Shown: positions 1-8,673 of the stretch, in pieces
Position numbering within the stretch: position 1 is the stretch's first letter
How the letters are laid out: each line of letters opens with the position of its first letter
Source: Streptomyces sp. NBC_00433
GTDB lineage: Bacteria > Actinomycetota > Actinomycetes > Streptomycetales > Streptomycetaceae
NCBI GenBank assembly: GCA_036015235.1
Contig: CP107926.1
Coordinates: 7,856,001-7,920,000 of the forward strand
Reading direction: 5' to 3'
Length of the DNA stretch: 64,000 nt
Translations under genes and position numbers: made by a program
Notes under the pieces: model-generated
What the model saw: the letters and a program-made list of their open reading frames with translations, nothing else
Told to the model about the DNA's origin: nothing
Database searches by the model: none

Positions 1-14
1 CGCAACCACCTGCT

Positions 15-1496
15 GTGCCCTCCGAGTTCTGGCAGGACGACCGCCTGCGTGCGGCCCTGGACAGTTGGCACTTCGGCAAGGTCTTCTACGCCTATCGAAC
101 GCACCCGTGGCATGAGCGTGTGGTGTCGCAAGAGGCGCTAGCCGGATGGCTGGGGCTTACTCAGGCGCAGCTCAGCCGGATCGAGAGCGCCGGCAATGCG
201 CCGCAAGACCTCGGCAAACTCATGAGCTGGGCGCATAGCCTGCGGATTCCCGCTTACCTACTGTGGTTCAAGCTCCAGCGTGATCACCAGCTCGCCGCTG
301 CCGCTACACCGCGACAAGGGACCGACCGTCAGAAACCGGAGCAACGATCCGAGAGCCCGGGATCGGCGCTGCTTCCGATCGTGGTCAACGGACGACGGGT
401 CTTCGTGCCGTTCGACGCGGACGTGGTGGTGACCGACTGTCTCGGCAGCCTGTCGGTGACACCCGCCGACATCACCATCGTCACGGAAGACGAGGCCATG
501 AGTCCGCTCCACCGCCGAACGCTCCTCAGCGGCGCTGCCGCTGCTGCTTTGCCCGGACCGGGCATGAAAGAACTTCAGCGCGTCGCGAGCGCTCTGGAAG
601 ATTCCCGCCGTTACCAAGGCGGTCCAGCTGCCGACTATTTCCGTACGCGACTCGACGATGCCAAGCACGACGATGGCTCCCTCGGTCCGAAGAAGACCCT
701 GCCTGTGGTGCTCGGGCTGCTGGGGGCCATCGCGCAGCATGCCCGGGACGTGAAACCCGGGGCCCGCCGCGAGCTGCTGTCGGCAGGCGCCGACGGAGCG
801 GAGTTCGCCGGCTGGCTGTACCGCGACATTCACCAGCCCAGTCAGGCCTGCTTCTGGTATGACCGCGCCATGGAGTGGGCGCAAGAAGCCGACGACGCCG
901 CCATGCAGGGGTACGTCCTGCTCAAGAAGTCCCAGATGGCATACGACGAGCGCGATGCCCTGCGGGTGCTCAGCCTGGCACAAGCAGGGAGCCATCAGCG
1001 GTGGCAGTTGCCGCCGCGCGTCCGTGCTGAAGTCACGCAGCAAGAAGCACTCGGCCTGGCCATGACCGGCGAACCGCTGGACGCTGTCCAGCAGAAGCTC
1101 GATGAGGCTCACGAGCTGCTGACCACCGTGCCCGACGATGACTCCACGCTGCTCGGCGCCTACTTCACCGAGGACACGCTGCTCTTGCGGAATGCCGTTG
1201 CCTACACCGAGGCCGGGAAACCACGCACGGCGGTGGAGCTTTTCACCGGGGCGATCGCCACGGGAACGCTGTCGCGCCGTGACACGGGGTTCTTCAACGC
1301 CCGGCGGGCTGCCGCCGTGGCGCTGTGCGGCGAGCCTGACGAAGCCGCCCGGCTCGGCCGCCAGTCTGCCAAGGTGGCTCGCACGATGAAGTCGGGACGG
1401 ACCCTGCGCGTCCTTGGCGAGGTACTGCACACCTTGGACCGCTGGAGCAGCCGGCCTGCGGTCCGAGACTTCCGCGAAGCTCTGCGCGCCTCCTGA
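15..1496 (+). CDS. XRE-family HTH regulator with TPR-like C-terminus (possibly 5'-partial)
   Basis: A 493-residue soluble protein. Residues about 38-64 form a Cro/C1-type helix-turn-helix (SQEALAGWLGLTQAQLSRIE). A linker follows, and residues about 250-480 are helical repeats rich in A/E/L/R that look like tetratricopeptide repeats. An internal HRRTLLSGAAAA stretch near residue 166 resembles a twin-arginine motif but is not N-terminal; similar strings occur in the linker of many actinomycete XRE/TPR regulators. The family usually acts as DNA-binding regulators whose TPR part senses a peptide or partner. The GTG at 15 is the first visible start, but the frame is open to the window edge, so the true start may lie upstream. 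The target is unknown. Confidence 0.75.
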   Translation: MPSEFWQDDRLRAALDSWHFGKVFYAYRTHPWHERVVSQEALAGWLGLTQAQLSRIESAGNAPQDLGKLMSWAHSLRIPAYLLWFKLQRDHQLAAAATPRQGTDRQKPEQRSESPGSALLPIVVNGRRVFVPFDADVVVTDCLGSLSVTPADITIVTEDEAMSPLHRRTLLSGAAAAALPGPGMKELQRVASALEDSRRYQGGPAADYFRTRLDDAKHDDGSLGPKKTLPVVLGLLGAIAQHARDVKPGARRELLSAGADGAEFAGWLYRDIHQPSQACFWYDRAMEWAQEADDAAMQGYVLLKKSQMAYDERDALRVLSLAQAGSHQRWQLPPRVRAEVTQQEALGLAMTGEPLDAVQQKLDEAHELLTTVPDDDSTLLGAYFTEDTLLLRNAVAYTEAGKPRTAVELFTGAIATGTLSRRDTGFFNARRAAAVALCGEPDEAARLGRQSAKVARTMKSGRTLRVLGEVLHTLDRWSSRPAVRDFREALRAS

Positions 1497-1499
1497 CGG

Positions 1500-2321
1500 T
1501 CACCGAGGCGCCGTTACCCATTCGGCCACGGTGCGAATGACGAGCGCCTGCCATTCCTGGCTCTGGGGGTCGAGGTACTGCGGGTCGTCGTGGACGGCGA
1601 AGCCGTGCTGAGAGCCATCGATCTCAACCAGCTCGCAGGGGCCGCCGAATCGCCGGGCTGCCGCCCGGGACGACTCGATGGGCACGAAGGTGTCCGCGGT
1701 GCCGTGCACGATGAGCGTCGGCGCCCGCACACCGCCGAGCGCCTCGTGGGGGCGGAGCCAGAACACCTCGTTGAAGATGGGCCGCCCGTGTTTCAAGGTC
1801 GGCGTGAACTGGATGAAGCCTTCCGACACCAACTGCTGGGCGGCTTCATCCTGGAGGTGGTCGTTCTCCCAATACGCCCGGCTGTCGATGGTGCGCTTCT
1901 TGTAGTCGAGCTGGGGATTGAGAAGCACGACGCGCGAAAGGTCGTCCGGTCGCTGCGCGGCGTAGTACGCACAGATGCCCCCGCCGAAGCTGGCACCTAG
2001 CAGCGTGACGTCCTCGGCCCCGGTAGCTTCCCGGACGTATGCCAGCACGACCCGGATGTCGTTCAGGACGGCGGAGAGCGTCAGGTCTTCCTGGCGCCCC
2101 TCGCTCTGCCCGTGGCCGCGGAGGTCGAAGCGCAGCGAGGCGACGCCCGCGCCGGCCAGCCCGTCCGCGAGGCGTGTGAAGAAGCCACCTTCTTCTCTGG
2201 TGACACCCCCGCCGTGTACGAGCACGACGGCCCGAGAGGTGGGCTTTCCCGGCTCAACCAAGGTGCCGGCGAGGTGGAGACCGTCGAGGGTGCGGACTGT
2301 CACATCTGCAGCGGTGGGCAT
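1500..2321 (-). CDS. Alpha/beta hydrolase (serine esterase/lipase-like)
   Basis: A 273-residue alpha/beta-hydrolase-fold protein. The oxyanion-hole strand LVHGGG is at residues 35-40, the nucleophile elbow GASFGGG puts the serine at residue 111, an aspartate follows in HGTADTFVP, and the catalytic histidine is in SQHGF near the C-terminus, giving a complete triad. It lacks a signal peptide, so it is probably cytosolic; the substrate cannot be read from sequence. The frame is open further upstream, but the ATG at 2321 is chosen because the preceding residues look non-coding and a -10-like TACGCT lies 6 nt upstream, consistent with a leaderless transcript. It converges on the XRE gene with a 3 bp gap. 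Confidence 0.85.
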   Translation of the reverse strand: MPTAADVTVRTLDGLHLAGTLVEPGKPTSRAVVLVHGGGVTREEGGFFTRLADGLAGAGVASLRFDLRGHGQSEGRQEDLTLSAVLNDIRVVLAYVREATGAEDVTLLGASFGGGICAYYAAQRPDDLSRVVLLNPQLDYKKRTIDSRAYWENDHLQDEAAQQLVSEGFIQFTPTLKHGRPIFNEVFWLRPHEALGGVRAPTLIVHGTADTFVPIESSRAAARRFGGPCELVEIDGSQHGFAVHDDPQYLDPQSQEWQALVIRTVAEWVTAPR

Positions 2322-2490
2322 GGAGCAAGCGTAGAAGGATCCGCATGGCGCGCCCACGGCGGTGGCTCCTGCCCGACTCCCGGTGGCGGCGTACCGCTGG
2401 TCTCGCGCTTTCATGAACTCGGGCCGGCCGAAGCGCGGCAGCGTCCCTGGCGCCGATACGTGAACGGGCCGGCTCGATAGCATGCGACGC

Positions 2491-2928
2491 ATGGCCATCA
2501 GACTTGAGAACGTCGCCATCGCCGTGCGCGACCTCGAAGCGACGATCTCCTTCTTCACCGACCTCGGCCTCACGGTCGTCGGCCGTGACACGGTCAGTGG
2601 TGAGTGGACCGACACCGCCGTCGGCCTTGACGGCAATCACGCGAAAATCGCCATGCTCCAGACGCCGGACGGTCACGGTCGCCTTGAGCTCTTCGAGTAC
2701 ATCCACCCCGAAGCGATCGAGACGGCGCCCACTCTCCCCAATGAGATCGGCATGCACCGCGTCGCCTTCTCGGTCGACGACATCGACGAAGCCCTTGAGG
2801 TGGCCGCGAAGCACGGGTGTCATCCGCTTCGCGGTGTGGCGACCTATCAGGACGTCTACAAGCTCACGTACGTCCGCGGTCCCAGCGGCATCATCGTGAT
2901 GTTCGCCGAGGAGCTGAAGAAGGACTGA
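2491..2928 (+). CDS. VOC-fold (glyoxalase/bleomycin-resistance/dioxygenase superfamily) protein
   Basis: A 145-residue single-domain protein with two beta-alpha-beta-beta-beta units typical of the vicinal oxygen chelate fold: ENVAIAVRDLEATISFFTDLG in the first half and GMHRVAFSVDDIDEAL in the second. Possible metal ligands are the glutamate in RLELFEY and the histidine in GMHRV, but the exact activity (isomerase, dioxygenase or binding protein) cannot be assigned. Two ATGs are possible, 2482 and 2491. The second is preferred because TAGCAT at 2478-2483 ends 7 nt before it, which fits a leaderless mRNA, and no Shine-Dalgarno is visible. It is transcribed away from the hydrolase gene. Confidence 0.8.
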   Translation: MAIRLENVAIAVRDLEATISFFTDLGLTVVGRDTVSGEWTDTAVGLDGNHAKIAMLQTPDGHGRLELFEYIHPEAIETAPTLPNEIGMHRVAFSVDDIDEALEVAAKHGCHPLRGVATYQDVYKLTYVRGPSGIIVMFAEELKKD

Positions 2929-2964
2929 CGGCCGATCGCCGCACGGCTCAAGATCGCTGCCGGC

Positions 2965-4626
2965 TCAAGCCGCTGCTTCCGCCTCCGAGGAGGCCTCCGC
3001 GATGTGTTCGCGCACCCGCGCCTCCGGCAGCCGGGCGCGCAGCGCCAGCAGGTAGACGAGGGCGGCCAGTGCCAGGTTCACCACGAAGCCCCAGCCGAGG
3101 CCGATCCAGCCGCGGCCGCCGTCGTAGTCGCCCGCCCAGCTGGTCAGCGCCAGGCCGCCGAGCCAGGGGAGCACCCAGGTCGCGCCCGCCCGCCAGTCCA
3201 GTCGCGGGCTCGTGCCCCGGGCGGTCAGTTCGAGGACCGCGAGCAGGACGAAGCCGATGCCGATGGTCGCGAAGAGCTTCCAGTTGGTGGTCCAGCCTGC
3301 CCAGTAGACGATCAGGTTCGCCGAGTACAGCCCCAGGAAGGGGATCAGGTCGCCGCCGGGGACCTTGAACGGGCGCTCGTGGTCCGGTATTTGCCGGCGC
3401 ATCGCGGCGAGCACCACGGGACCGGAGCCGAAGGACAGCACCGTGGCGGACGTGATGAAGCCGACGAGCTGCTGCCAGCTGGGGAAGGGCAGGAAGACCA
3501 CGAGCCCGAGCACGAACGTCACGACCAGGCTGACCAGCGGGGCCCCGCGCCGGGTGGTGGTCGACAGGGCCTCGGGCGCGTTCCCGTTGCGCGCCATGGC
3601 GTAGGAGATGCGGGCGGTGACCGTCGTGTAGACCAGGCCGGTGTCGGCCGGGGAGATCACCGCGTCGGCGTACAGCAGGTACGCCAGCCAGCCAAGACCG
3701 ACGGCACTGGCGATGGCCGCCAGCGGGCCGAAGTCGTCGGTGAACTCCAGCTGCAGCCAGCCGCCGGAGGACGCCAGGTCGTGCCCGGGTACGGCGCCGA
3801 GGAAGGCGACTTCGAGCAGGATGTAGATCACCGCGGTGAGCAGCACGGCGCCGATGATCGCGAACGGCACGTTGCGCCGCGGGTTGTCCGTCTCGCCTGC
3901 CAGCTCGACCGCCTGCCGGAATCCCAGGAAGGAGAAGGTGATGCCGGCTGTCGAGATGGCGGTGAAGACGCCCTTGGCGCCGCCCGGCGCGAAGCCGCCG
4001 TACTGCCGGGCGGTGAAGTTGTGGCCGTGGAAGGCGGTGATCAGGAAGGCCGCGATCACCAGCAGGATGATCGCCAGCTTCCACCACACCAGCACGTTGT
4101 TGACCCGGGCGAACCAGCGGATGCCGAAGTAGTTCAGCGCCACGAAGAAGGCCATTGCCACGACCGCGACCGCGTAACCGAGGCCGGTCAGCGTGTACGC
4201 CCCCGACTCGTGGTGGTCGGTGAAGTGCGCCCACCGGGTGGCGTACTGCAGCGCGCCCTCCACCTCGATGGGCGCCACGGTGGCCGCCGCGACCCAGGTG
4301 ATCCACCCCATCGTGTAACTGGCGAAAGAGCCGAAGGACAGGTGCGGGAAGCGCACCACACCGCCGGACACGGGGAACATGGTGCCGAGTTCGGCGAAGC
4401 ACAGGCCGATCAGCAGGATCATCACCGCGGCGATCGCCCACGAGAAGATCGACGCGGGACCGGCCACCTTCGCCGCGTTCAGGGCGCCGAACAGCCAGCC
4501 GGAGCCGATGATGGAGCCGACGCCCGCGAAGAGCAGGCTGACCCTGCCCATGTCTCTGCGCAGCCGCGGCGGCCCTTCGGACGGCCCGCCCGAGGACTTG
4601 TCCGTACGCCCGGAAACCGTGGTCAT
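2965..4626 (-). CDS. APC-family amino acid permease
   Basis: A 553-residue integral membrane transporter with about twelve or more hydrophobic helices. The first helix region carries the APC-superfamily signature GVGSIIGSGWLFG at residues about 34-46, the glycine-rich unwound segment that binds the substrate backbone. It probably imports an amino acid by proton symport; the substrate is unknown. Residues near 240-250 (GITFSFLGFRQAVELAGE) match the conserved helix 6 unwound region of the family. The ATG at 4626 is chosen over an in-frame ATG 20 codons upstream because a GAAGGG purine stretch sits about 10 nt before it. It lies downstream of, and on the same strand as, the HTH-receiver gene but 113 bp away. 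Confidence 0.88.
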   Translation of the reverse strand: MTTVSGRTDKSSGGPSEGPPRLRRDMGRVSLLFAGVGSIIGSGWLFGALNAAKVAGPASIFSWAIAAVMILLIGLCFAELGTMFPVSGGVVRFPHLSFGSFASYTMGWITWVAAATVAPIEVEGALQYATRWAHFTDHHESGAYTLTGLGYAVAVVAMAFFVALNYFGIRWFARVNNVLVWWKLAIILLVIAAFLITAFHGHNFTARQYGGFAPGGAKGVFTAISTAGITFSFLGFRQAVELAGETDNPRRNVPFAIIGAVLLTAVIYILLEVAFLGAVPGHDLASSGGWLQLEFTDDFGPLAAIASAVGLGWLAYLLYADAVISPADTGLVYTTVTARISYAMARNGNAPEALSTTTRRGAPLVSLVVTFVLGLVVFLPFPSWQQLVGFITSATVLSFGSGPVVLAAMRRQIPDHERPFKVPGGDLIPFLGLYSANLIVYWAGWTTNWKLFATIGIGFVLLAVLELTARGTSPRLDWRAGATWVLPWLGGLALTSWAGDYDGGRGWIGLGWGFVVNLALAALVYLLALRARLPEARVREHIAEASSEAEAAA

Positions 4627-4739
4627 GCGCGCCGCCCTTCCGCCGTGCAGCCCGCCGCGGACCCGGGGGCCCAGGGCTGCCTTCACTGGGGCGGCCTGCC
4701 CGGAGATCGGCAGGACATGCCGGCGGCGGCGGCCCCGGG

Positions 4740-5549
4740 TCAGTCCTCCTGGAGGGGGATGGTCGCCGTCTCCAGGAAGAACTGGTCGATGCTGCGCACC
4801 GACTGCAGGAAGTCGTCGAGGTTGACCGGCTTGGTCACATACGCGTTCGCGTGCCGCTGGTAGGCCGCGCTCACGTCGTCGGGCGTGGCCGACGTGGTGA
4901 GGACCACGACCGGGATCGTGCGCAGCGCGGCGTCCTCCTTCAGCACCGCCAGGAGTTCGCGGCCGTTCATCCGCGGCATGTTCAGGTCGAGCACGATGAG
5001 GTCGGGCCGCGCGTGCTCGGGATCGCGCAGATATGCCAGCGCCTCGATGCCGTCGTCGGCCCTGGCGATGTCGCGGGCGACACCGCCGTCGGTGAGCGCC
5101 TCCTCGATCAGCAGGGCGTCGGCCGGGTCGTCCTCGACGAGGAGCACGTGGTAAGCGCGTGGGCGGGCGAGGGCATTCACAACGGTGCTCCTGGTGTTCC
5201 GGTCGGAGATCGGGTGGGGCTGCGGTTCCGCGGTGAAGACCAGCCCCGGCCAGCGGCGCCGGGCGCCCTGGCGGGTGATTCCCCAGGCGCGTCCGAGTTC
5301 GGGATAGCCGGCGCCGCCCAGGGCCGCGGCCGACGCGGCCTCCGCGGCCCGGCTCTCGGTCGCGTGCAGGATGTAGGACAGCACCTGGAGCCGGGTCAGC
5401 GCTGTGCCGGGATCAACGTCCTGACCAGGGCTTTTCTGCTCACTCAGCGCCTCGGCGGCAAGCCGGTCCGCGAGATCGGCCACCGCCTGCTCGGCGCGTG
5501 AGACGAACTCGTCATGGCCGAAGCGGAGGTCGGGCGGCTTGCCGGGCAC
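4740..5549 (-). CDS. HTH domain-receiver domain protein (response regulator; possible second start at 5180)
   Basis: The frame reads without a stop from GTG 5549 to 4740 (269 residues). Residues about 1-123 contain a helical region ending in GYPELGRAWGITRQGARRRWPG, a helix-turn-helix-like segment also seen in actinomycete regulators. Residues about 132-260 form a CheY/Rcp1-like receiver: acidic pair VEDD, phosphoacceptor aspartate in LIVLDLNMPRMNG, and lysine in YVTKPVN. GTG 5180 has an excellent AGGAG 7 nt upstream and would give a free 146-residue receiver, so either a fusion, two isoforms, or only the short form is made. It is divergent from the histidine kinase gene and is its likely phosphorylation partner. 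The receiver call is firm; the N-terminal extension is less certain. Confidence 0.7.
   Translation of the reverse strand: MPGKPPDLRFGHDEFVSRAEQAVADLADRLAAEALSEQKSPGQDVDPGTALTRLQVLSYILHATESRAAEAASAAALGGAGYPELGRAWGITRQGARRRWPGLVFTAEPQPHPISDRNTRSTVVNALARPRAYHVLLVEDDPADALLIEEALTDGGVARDIARADDGIEALAYLRDPEHARPDLIVLDLNMPRMNGRELLAVLKEDAALRTIPVVVLTTSATPDDVSAAYQRHANAYVTKPVNLDDFLQSVRSIDQFFLETATIPLQED
5188..5192 (-). promoter_or_regulatory. Internal Shine-Dalgarno for the receiver-only isoform
   Basis: AGGAG on the minus strand, 7 nt before GTG 5180, inside the frame of the HTH-receiver gene. It is the best ribosome binding site in this gene and marks a possible internal start that would release the receiver domain alone. 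Confidence 0.55.
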
Positions 5550-5555
5550 CTGTGG

Positions 5556-5585
5556 ACTATAGGCAGCGTCCGGATCACCTGACAA
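5556..5585 (-). promoter_or_regulatory. Promoter of the HTH-receiver gene (TTGTCA-18-TATAGT), leaderless
   Basis: On the minus strand TTGTCA (plus 5580-5585) is followed after 18 nt by TATAGT (plus 5556-5561), close to the primary-sigma consensus. The -10 ends 6 nt before GTG 5549, so the mRNA would begin at or next to the start codon. The -35 overlaps an inverted repeat at 5581-5596. Confidence 0.6.
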
Positions 5586-5596
5586 CACCAGTTGTC
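5581..5596. promoter_or_regulatory. Inverted repeat GACAAC-4-GTTGTC, candidate operator
   Basis: A perfect 6-bp inverted repeat with a 4-nt centre lies between the divergent HTH-receiver and histidine kinase genes. It overlaps the -35 of the leftward promoter and sits about 8 bp upstream of a -10-like TACGAT (5604-5609) facing right, so one bound protein could control both directions. The N-terminal HTH of the left gene is a natural candidate ligand; this is inference. Confidence 0.4.
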
Positions 5597-5687
5597 CTGT
5601 AGGTACGATGGCGCCGCCGCCGACCACTCGCGGGTCGTCGCCGGGTTCTCCCGCGACGTGGCATGCGTTGCGCAGGAGGAGAGACCA

Positions 5688-7313
5688 GTGACAGTGGCGA
5701 CCGAAGGACCTGAGAAGGCGCTCGGCATCGGGACGGGCAAACCGGCGGCGATGCCCCGCGACACGGGGCGGTGGACCACGCGGCGCTGGCTGACGACCGG
5801 TGTCGCGGTGTCGCTCACCGTCCTGCTCGTGCTGGGGCTCGCGGGCGGCTGGGCGCTCAACCGCGCCACCTCGCTGTCCGGCACGGTGATCGACGAGGAC
5901 ACACCGGCGCTGGTCTCGGCGGTGCGGCTGGAGAATTCGCTGACCGACCAGGAGACCGGGATCCGGGGCTACGGGCTGACCGGCCAGCCCAGCTTCCTGG
6001 AGCCCTACCGCGCGGGTCTCGACGACCAGCGCGCCTACACCACGCGGCTGCGGACGCTGCTGGCGGGCAACGCGGCGGCCGTCGCGGACCTCGACGCGGT
6101 CACCCGGCAGGCCGATGCGTGGCAGCAGCTCCTCGCCCGGCCCGTGGCCGCGGCGCCGCCCGGCGCCCCGGTCGCCCTGGCGGCGGAGCGCGCCGACGAG
6201 GGCAAGCGCGCCTTCGACAGCGTGCGCGCCGCGACCACCGGCCTCGAACAGACCCTCCAGCGGCACCGCGACCACTCCCGCAACGAGCTGAACGCCGCCG
6301 GGCGGGTCCGCGACCGGATATTCCTGCTGATCGCGGCAGTGATCCTGCTCCTGACCGCCGCGGTGTTCGTGGGACTGCGCCGCGGTGTCACCCGCCCGTT
6401 GGGGGAGCTGTCGAGTGACGTACGCCTCGTAGCCGACGGCGCGTTCGAGCACCCGGTGACCCCGACGGGGCCCGCCGACCTGCGCCGGCTGGCCGGCGAC
6501 GTCGAGCAGATGCGCGGCCGGCTGGTCCACGAGCTGGCCTTCACCGACACCGCACGGCAGCAGCTGGACGAGCAGGCCACGGACCTGCGCAGGTCGAACG
6601 AGGAACTGGAGCAGTTCGCCTACGTGGCCTCGCACGACCTCCAGGAGCCGCTGCGGAAGGTCGCGAGCTTCTGCCAGCTGCTGCAGCGCCGCTACGCCGA
6701 CCAGCTCGACGAGCGCGCCGGGCAGTACATCGGCTACGCCGTCGACGGCGCCAACCGCATGCAGACCCTCATCCACGACCTGCTGGCCTTCTCCCGGGTG
6801 GGCCGGCTGCACACCGAGACCTCGCCGGTCGACCTCGAAGCGCTGTTCAACCGCACCATCGACGCCCTCAGCATCGCCATCGAGGAGTCTGGCACCGAGC
6901 TGACCCACGACCCGCTGCCCGAGGTCGTCGGCGACCGCACGCAGCTGGGGGTGCTGCTGCAGAACCTGCTGTCCAACGCGGTCAAGTTCCGCGCCCCGGA
7001 CCGCCCGGCACGCGTCGCCGTCACCGCCTCCCACCACGATGACGGGATGTGGCATTTCGCGGTCACCGACAACGGCATCGGGATCAAGGCGGAATTCGCC
7101 GAGCAGGTCTTCGTCATCTTCCAGCGGCTGCACACCCGCGAGACCTACTCCGGCAACGGCATCGGCCTGGCGCTGTGCAAGAAGATCGTCGAATTCCACG
7201 GCGGGGCCATCGCGGTCGACACCGGCCACGGCCCCGGCACGCGCATCACCTTCACCCTGCCGGGACCCGCTCCGGTCCCGGCGACGGTCGCGACTGAGGA
7301 GAGCCAGGAGTGA
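5688..7313 (+). CDS. Sensor histidine kinase (CHASE3-HAMP-HisKA-HATPase)
   Basis: A 541-residue membrane sensor kinase. A helix at residues about 36-57 and a second at about 209-229 bracket an extracytoplasmic helical CHASE3-like domain ([15 protein letters not shown] is typical). HAMP follows to about 283. The dimerisation/phosphoacceptor motif [14 protein letters not shown] puts the histidine near residue 316; this [16 protein letters not shown] form is shared with Cph1-type phytochrome kinases. The ATP-binding domain has the N box (NLLSNAVKF, about 425), G1 (DNGIGI, about 461) and G2 ([14 protein letters not shown]). GTG 5688 has GGAGGAGAG just upstream. It overlaps the next gene by 4 bp, so the two are translationally coupled. 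The signal is unknown. Confidence 0.92.
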   Translation: MTVATEGPEKALGIGTGKPAAMPRDTGRWTTRRWLTTGVAVSLTVLLVLGLAGGWALNRATSLSGTVIDEDTPALVSAVRLENSLTDQETGIRGYGLTGQPSFLEPYRAGLDDQRAYTTRLRTLLAGNAAAVADLDAVTRQADAWQQLLARPVAAAPPGAPVALAAERADEGKRAFDSVRAATTGLEQTLQRHRDHSRNELNAAGRVRDRIFLLIAAVILLLTAAVFVGLRRGVTRPLGELSSDVRLVADGAFEHPVTPTGPADLRRLAGDVEQMRGRLVHELAFTDTARQQLDEQATDLRRSNEELEQFAYVASHDLQEPLRKVASFCQLLQRRYADQLDERAGQYIGYAVDGANRMQTLIHDLLAFSRVGRLHTETSPVDLEALFNRTIDALSIAIEESGTELTHDPLPEVVGDRTQLGVLLQNLLSNAVKFRAPDRPARVAVTASHHDDGMWHFAVTDNGIGIKAEFAEQVFVIFQRLHTRETYSGNGIGLALCKKIVEFHGGAIAVDTGHGPGTRITFTLPGPAPVPATVATEESQE

Positions 7314-8554
7314 CGCAGGCGCAATCCGGTGCGGCAGCGGTGCCGACCGGCGGCAGACTCCGCATTCTGCTGATCGAGGACGATCCGGGCGACGCGCTGC
7401 TGGTCGAGGAATACGTCGCCGAGTCCACCCTGGACGTCGAGATGCGCTGGGTGCAGTGCCTCGCCGACGGCATGGCGGAGGCGGCCCGCAGCACCCCCGA
7501 CTGCATCCTGCTCGACCTGCACCTGCCCGACGCCATGGGCCTGGGAGCGGTCGCCCGGATCCAGGCCGTCAGCCCCGCGGCGGCCGTCATCGTCCTGACC
7601 GGGCTCTCGGAGGACCGGGCAGGTCCGGAGGCCGTCGCCTCCGGCGCCCAGGACTACCTGGTCAAAGGCGCGGTCACCGGCGAACTCCTGGACCGGGCGG
7701 TCCGCTACGCCGTGCACCGCAAGCAGGCCGAGCACACCGCCGCGGAGCTGCGCGTCAACCAGCAGCGCGCGCAGGAGAACCAGCGCCTGGAGCGCGGGCT
7801 GCTGCCCGTCCCGATGCTCTCCCCGGGCGCCCCGGTCCGCCCGACGTCCTGCTACCTGCCGGGCCGCGAGGGGGCGCTGCTGGGCGGGGACTTCCTCGAC
7901 GTGGTGGAGACCGCGGACGGCACCGTCCACGCCGTCATCGGCGACGTCAGCGGCCACGGGCCCGACGAGGCGGCGATAGGGGTGTGCCTGCGCATCGCCT
8001 GGCGCTCCCTGATCCTGGGCGGCCACCGCAACGGCGAGCTGCTCGCCCTGATGGACCGGATCCTGATCGCCGAGCGCCCCTACCCCGCGATGTTCGCCAC
8101 CGTCGCGACGCTCTCGATCGACCGCGCGGTCGGCCGCGCCGACGTCACCCTCGCCGGGCACGACGCCCCGCTGCTCATCGAGAACGGGGTCGCCGCCTCC
8201 GTCGAGGCGCAGCCGGGGATAGCGCTCGGCCTGATCCCCGAGGCGAACGACTGGACCACCACGAGGGTCAAGCTCCCGCCTTCCGGCGCGCTGCTGCTGC
8301 ACACCGACGGCCTGATCGAGGGCCACGCGGGCAGCGGACCCGAGCGGCTCGGGACGGACGGCCTGGTCCGCGTGATCAAGGCGGCGCCGTCCCCGTGGGG
8401 CCAGGCGCTGATCGACCACCTGACCGCCGTCACCCGCGGCCTCGACGGGGGGCGCCACCTCGACGACGTCGCCGTGCTGCTGCTGGGCTGGGGCGCCACC
8501 GGTTCCGACGGCCGGTCCCCGGGGGGCGCTGTCCCGCCGCCGAGGAGCCCGTAG
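7310..8554 (+). CDS. Response regulator with SpoIIE/PP2C-type Ser/Thr phosphatase output
   Basis: A 414-residue protein. Residues about 18-135 form a receiver domain: acidic IEDDPGD, phosphoacceptor aspartate near residue 69 (LLDLHLP), and lysine in YLVKGAV. A coiled linker (residues 140-165) leads into a PP2C/SpoIIE domain with metal-binding aspartates in GGDFLDVV (about 193), GDVSGHG (about 211) and [10 protein letters not shown] near the end. Such proteins dephosphorylate anti-anti-sigma factors (STAS proteins), linking a kinase to partner-switching control. The start ATG overlaps the kinase stop by 4 bp, and the kinase is its evident input. No anti-sigma or STAS gene is in the window, so its target lies elsewhere. 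Confidence 0.92.
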   Translation: MTQAQSGAAAVPTGGRLRILLIEDDPGDALLVEEYVAESTLDVEMRWVQCLADGMAEAARSTPDCILLDLHLPDAMGLGAVARIQAVSPAAAVIVLTGLSEDRAGPEAVASGAQDYLVKGAVTGELLDRAVRYAVHRKQAEHTAAELRVNQQRAQENQRLERGLLPVPMLSPGAPVRPTSCYLPGREGALLGGDFLDVVETADGTVHAVIGDVSGHGPDEAAIGVCLRIAWRSLILGGHRNGELLALMDRILIAERPYPAMFATVATLSIDRAVGRADVTLAGHDAPLLIENGVAASVEAQPGIALGLIPEANDWTTTRVKLPPSGALLLHTDGLIEGHAGSGPERLGTDGLVRVIKAAPSPWGQALIDHLTAVTRGLDGGRHLDDVAVLLLGWGATGSDGRSPGGAVPPPRSP

Positions 8555-8673
8555 CGGCTTTTCCACAGGTTCGGCGGCGGCCTTCGCGGGGAGAGCTTCC
8601 GGCTCGGTACGATTCAGCGGTGCGGCGATGGCTTGCCGCACGGCCTCGTACGACCTCAGTCAGGAGCAGACCG

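Noticed and set aside
510-550. Twin-arginine signal in the XRE/TPR regulator
   Set aside because: The HRRTLLSGAAAA motif is about 165 residues from the N-terminus and follows an HTH domain, so it is not an export signal.
3004-4863. Long open frame antisense to the permease gene
   Set aside because: Its product is rich in G/R/H/Q without domains and mirrors the codon bias of the real gene. The permease frame has clear membrane helices and a start with a ribosome binding site.
8555-8673. T-box or other tRNA-sensing leader before thrS
   Set aside because: The gap is about 120 bp and I found no AGGGUGGNACCGCG-like T-box sequence.
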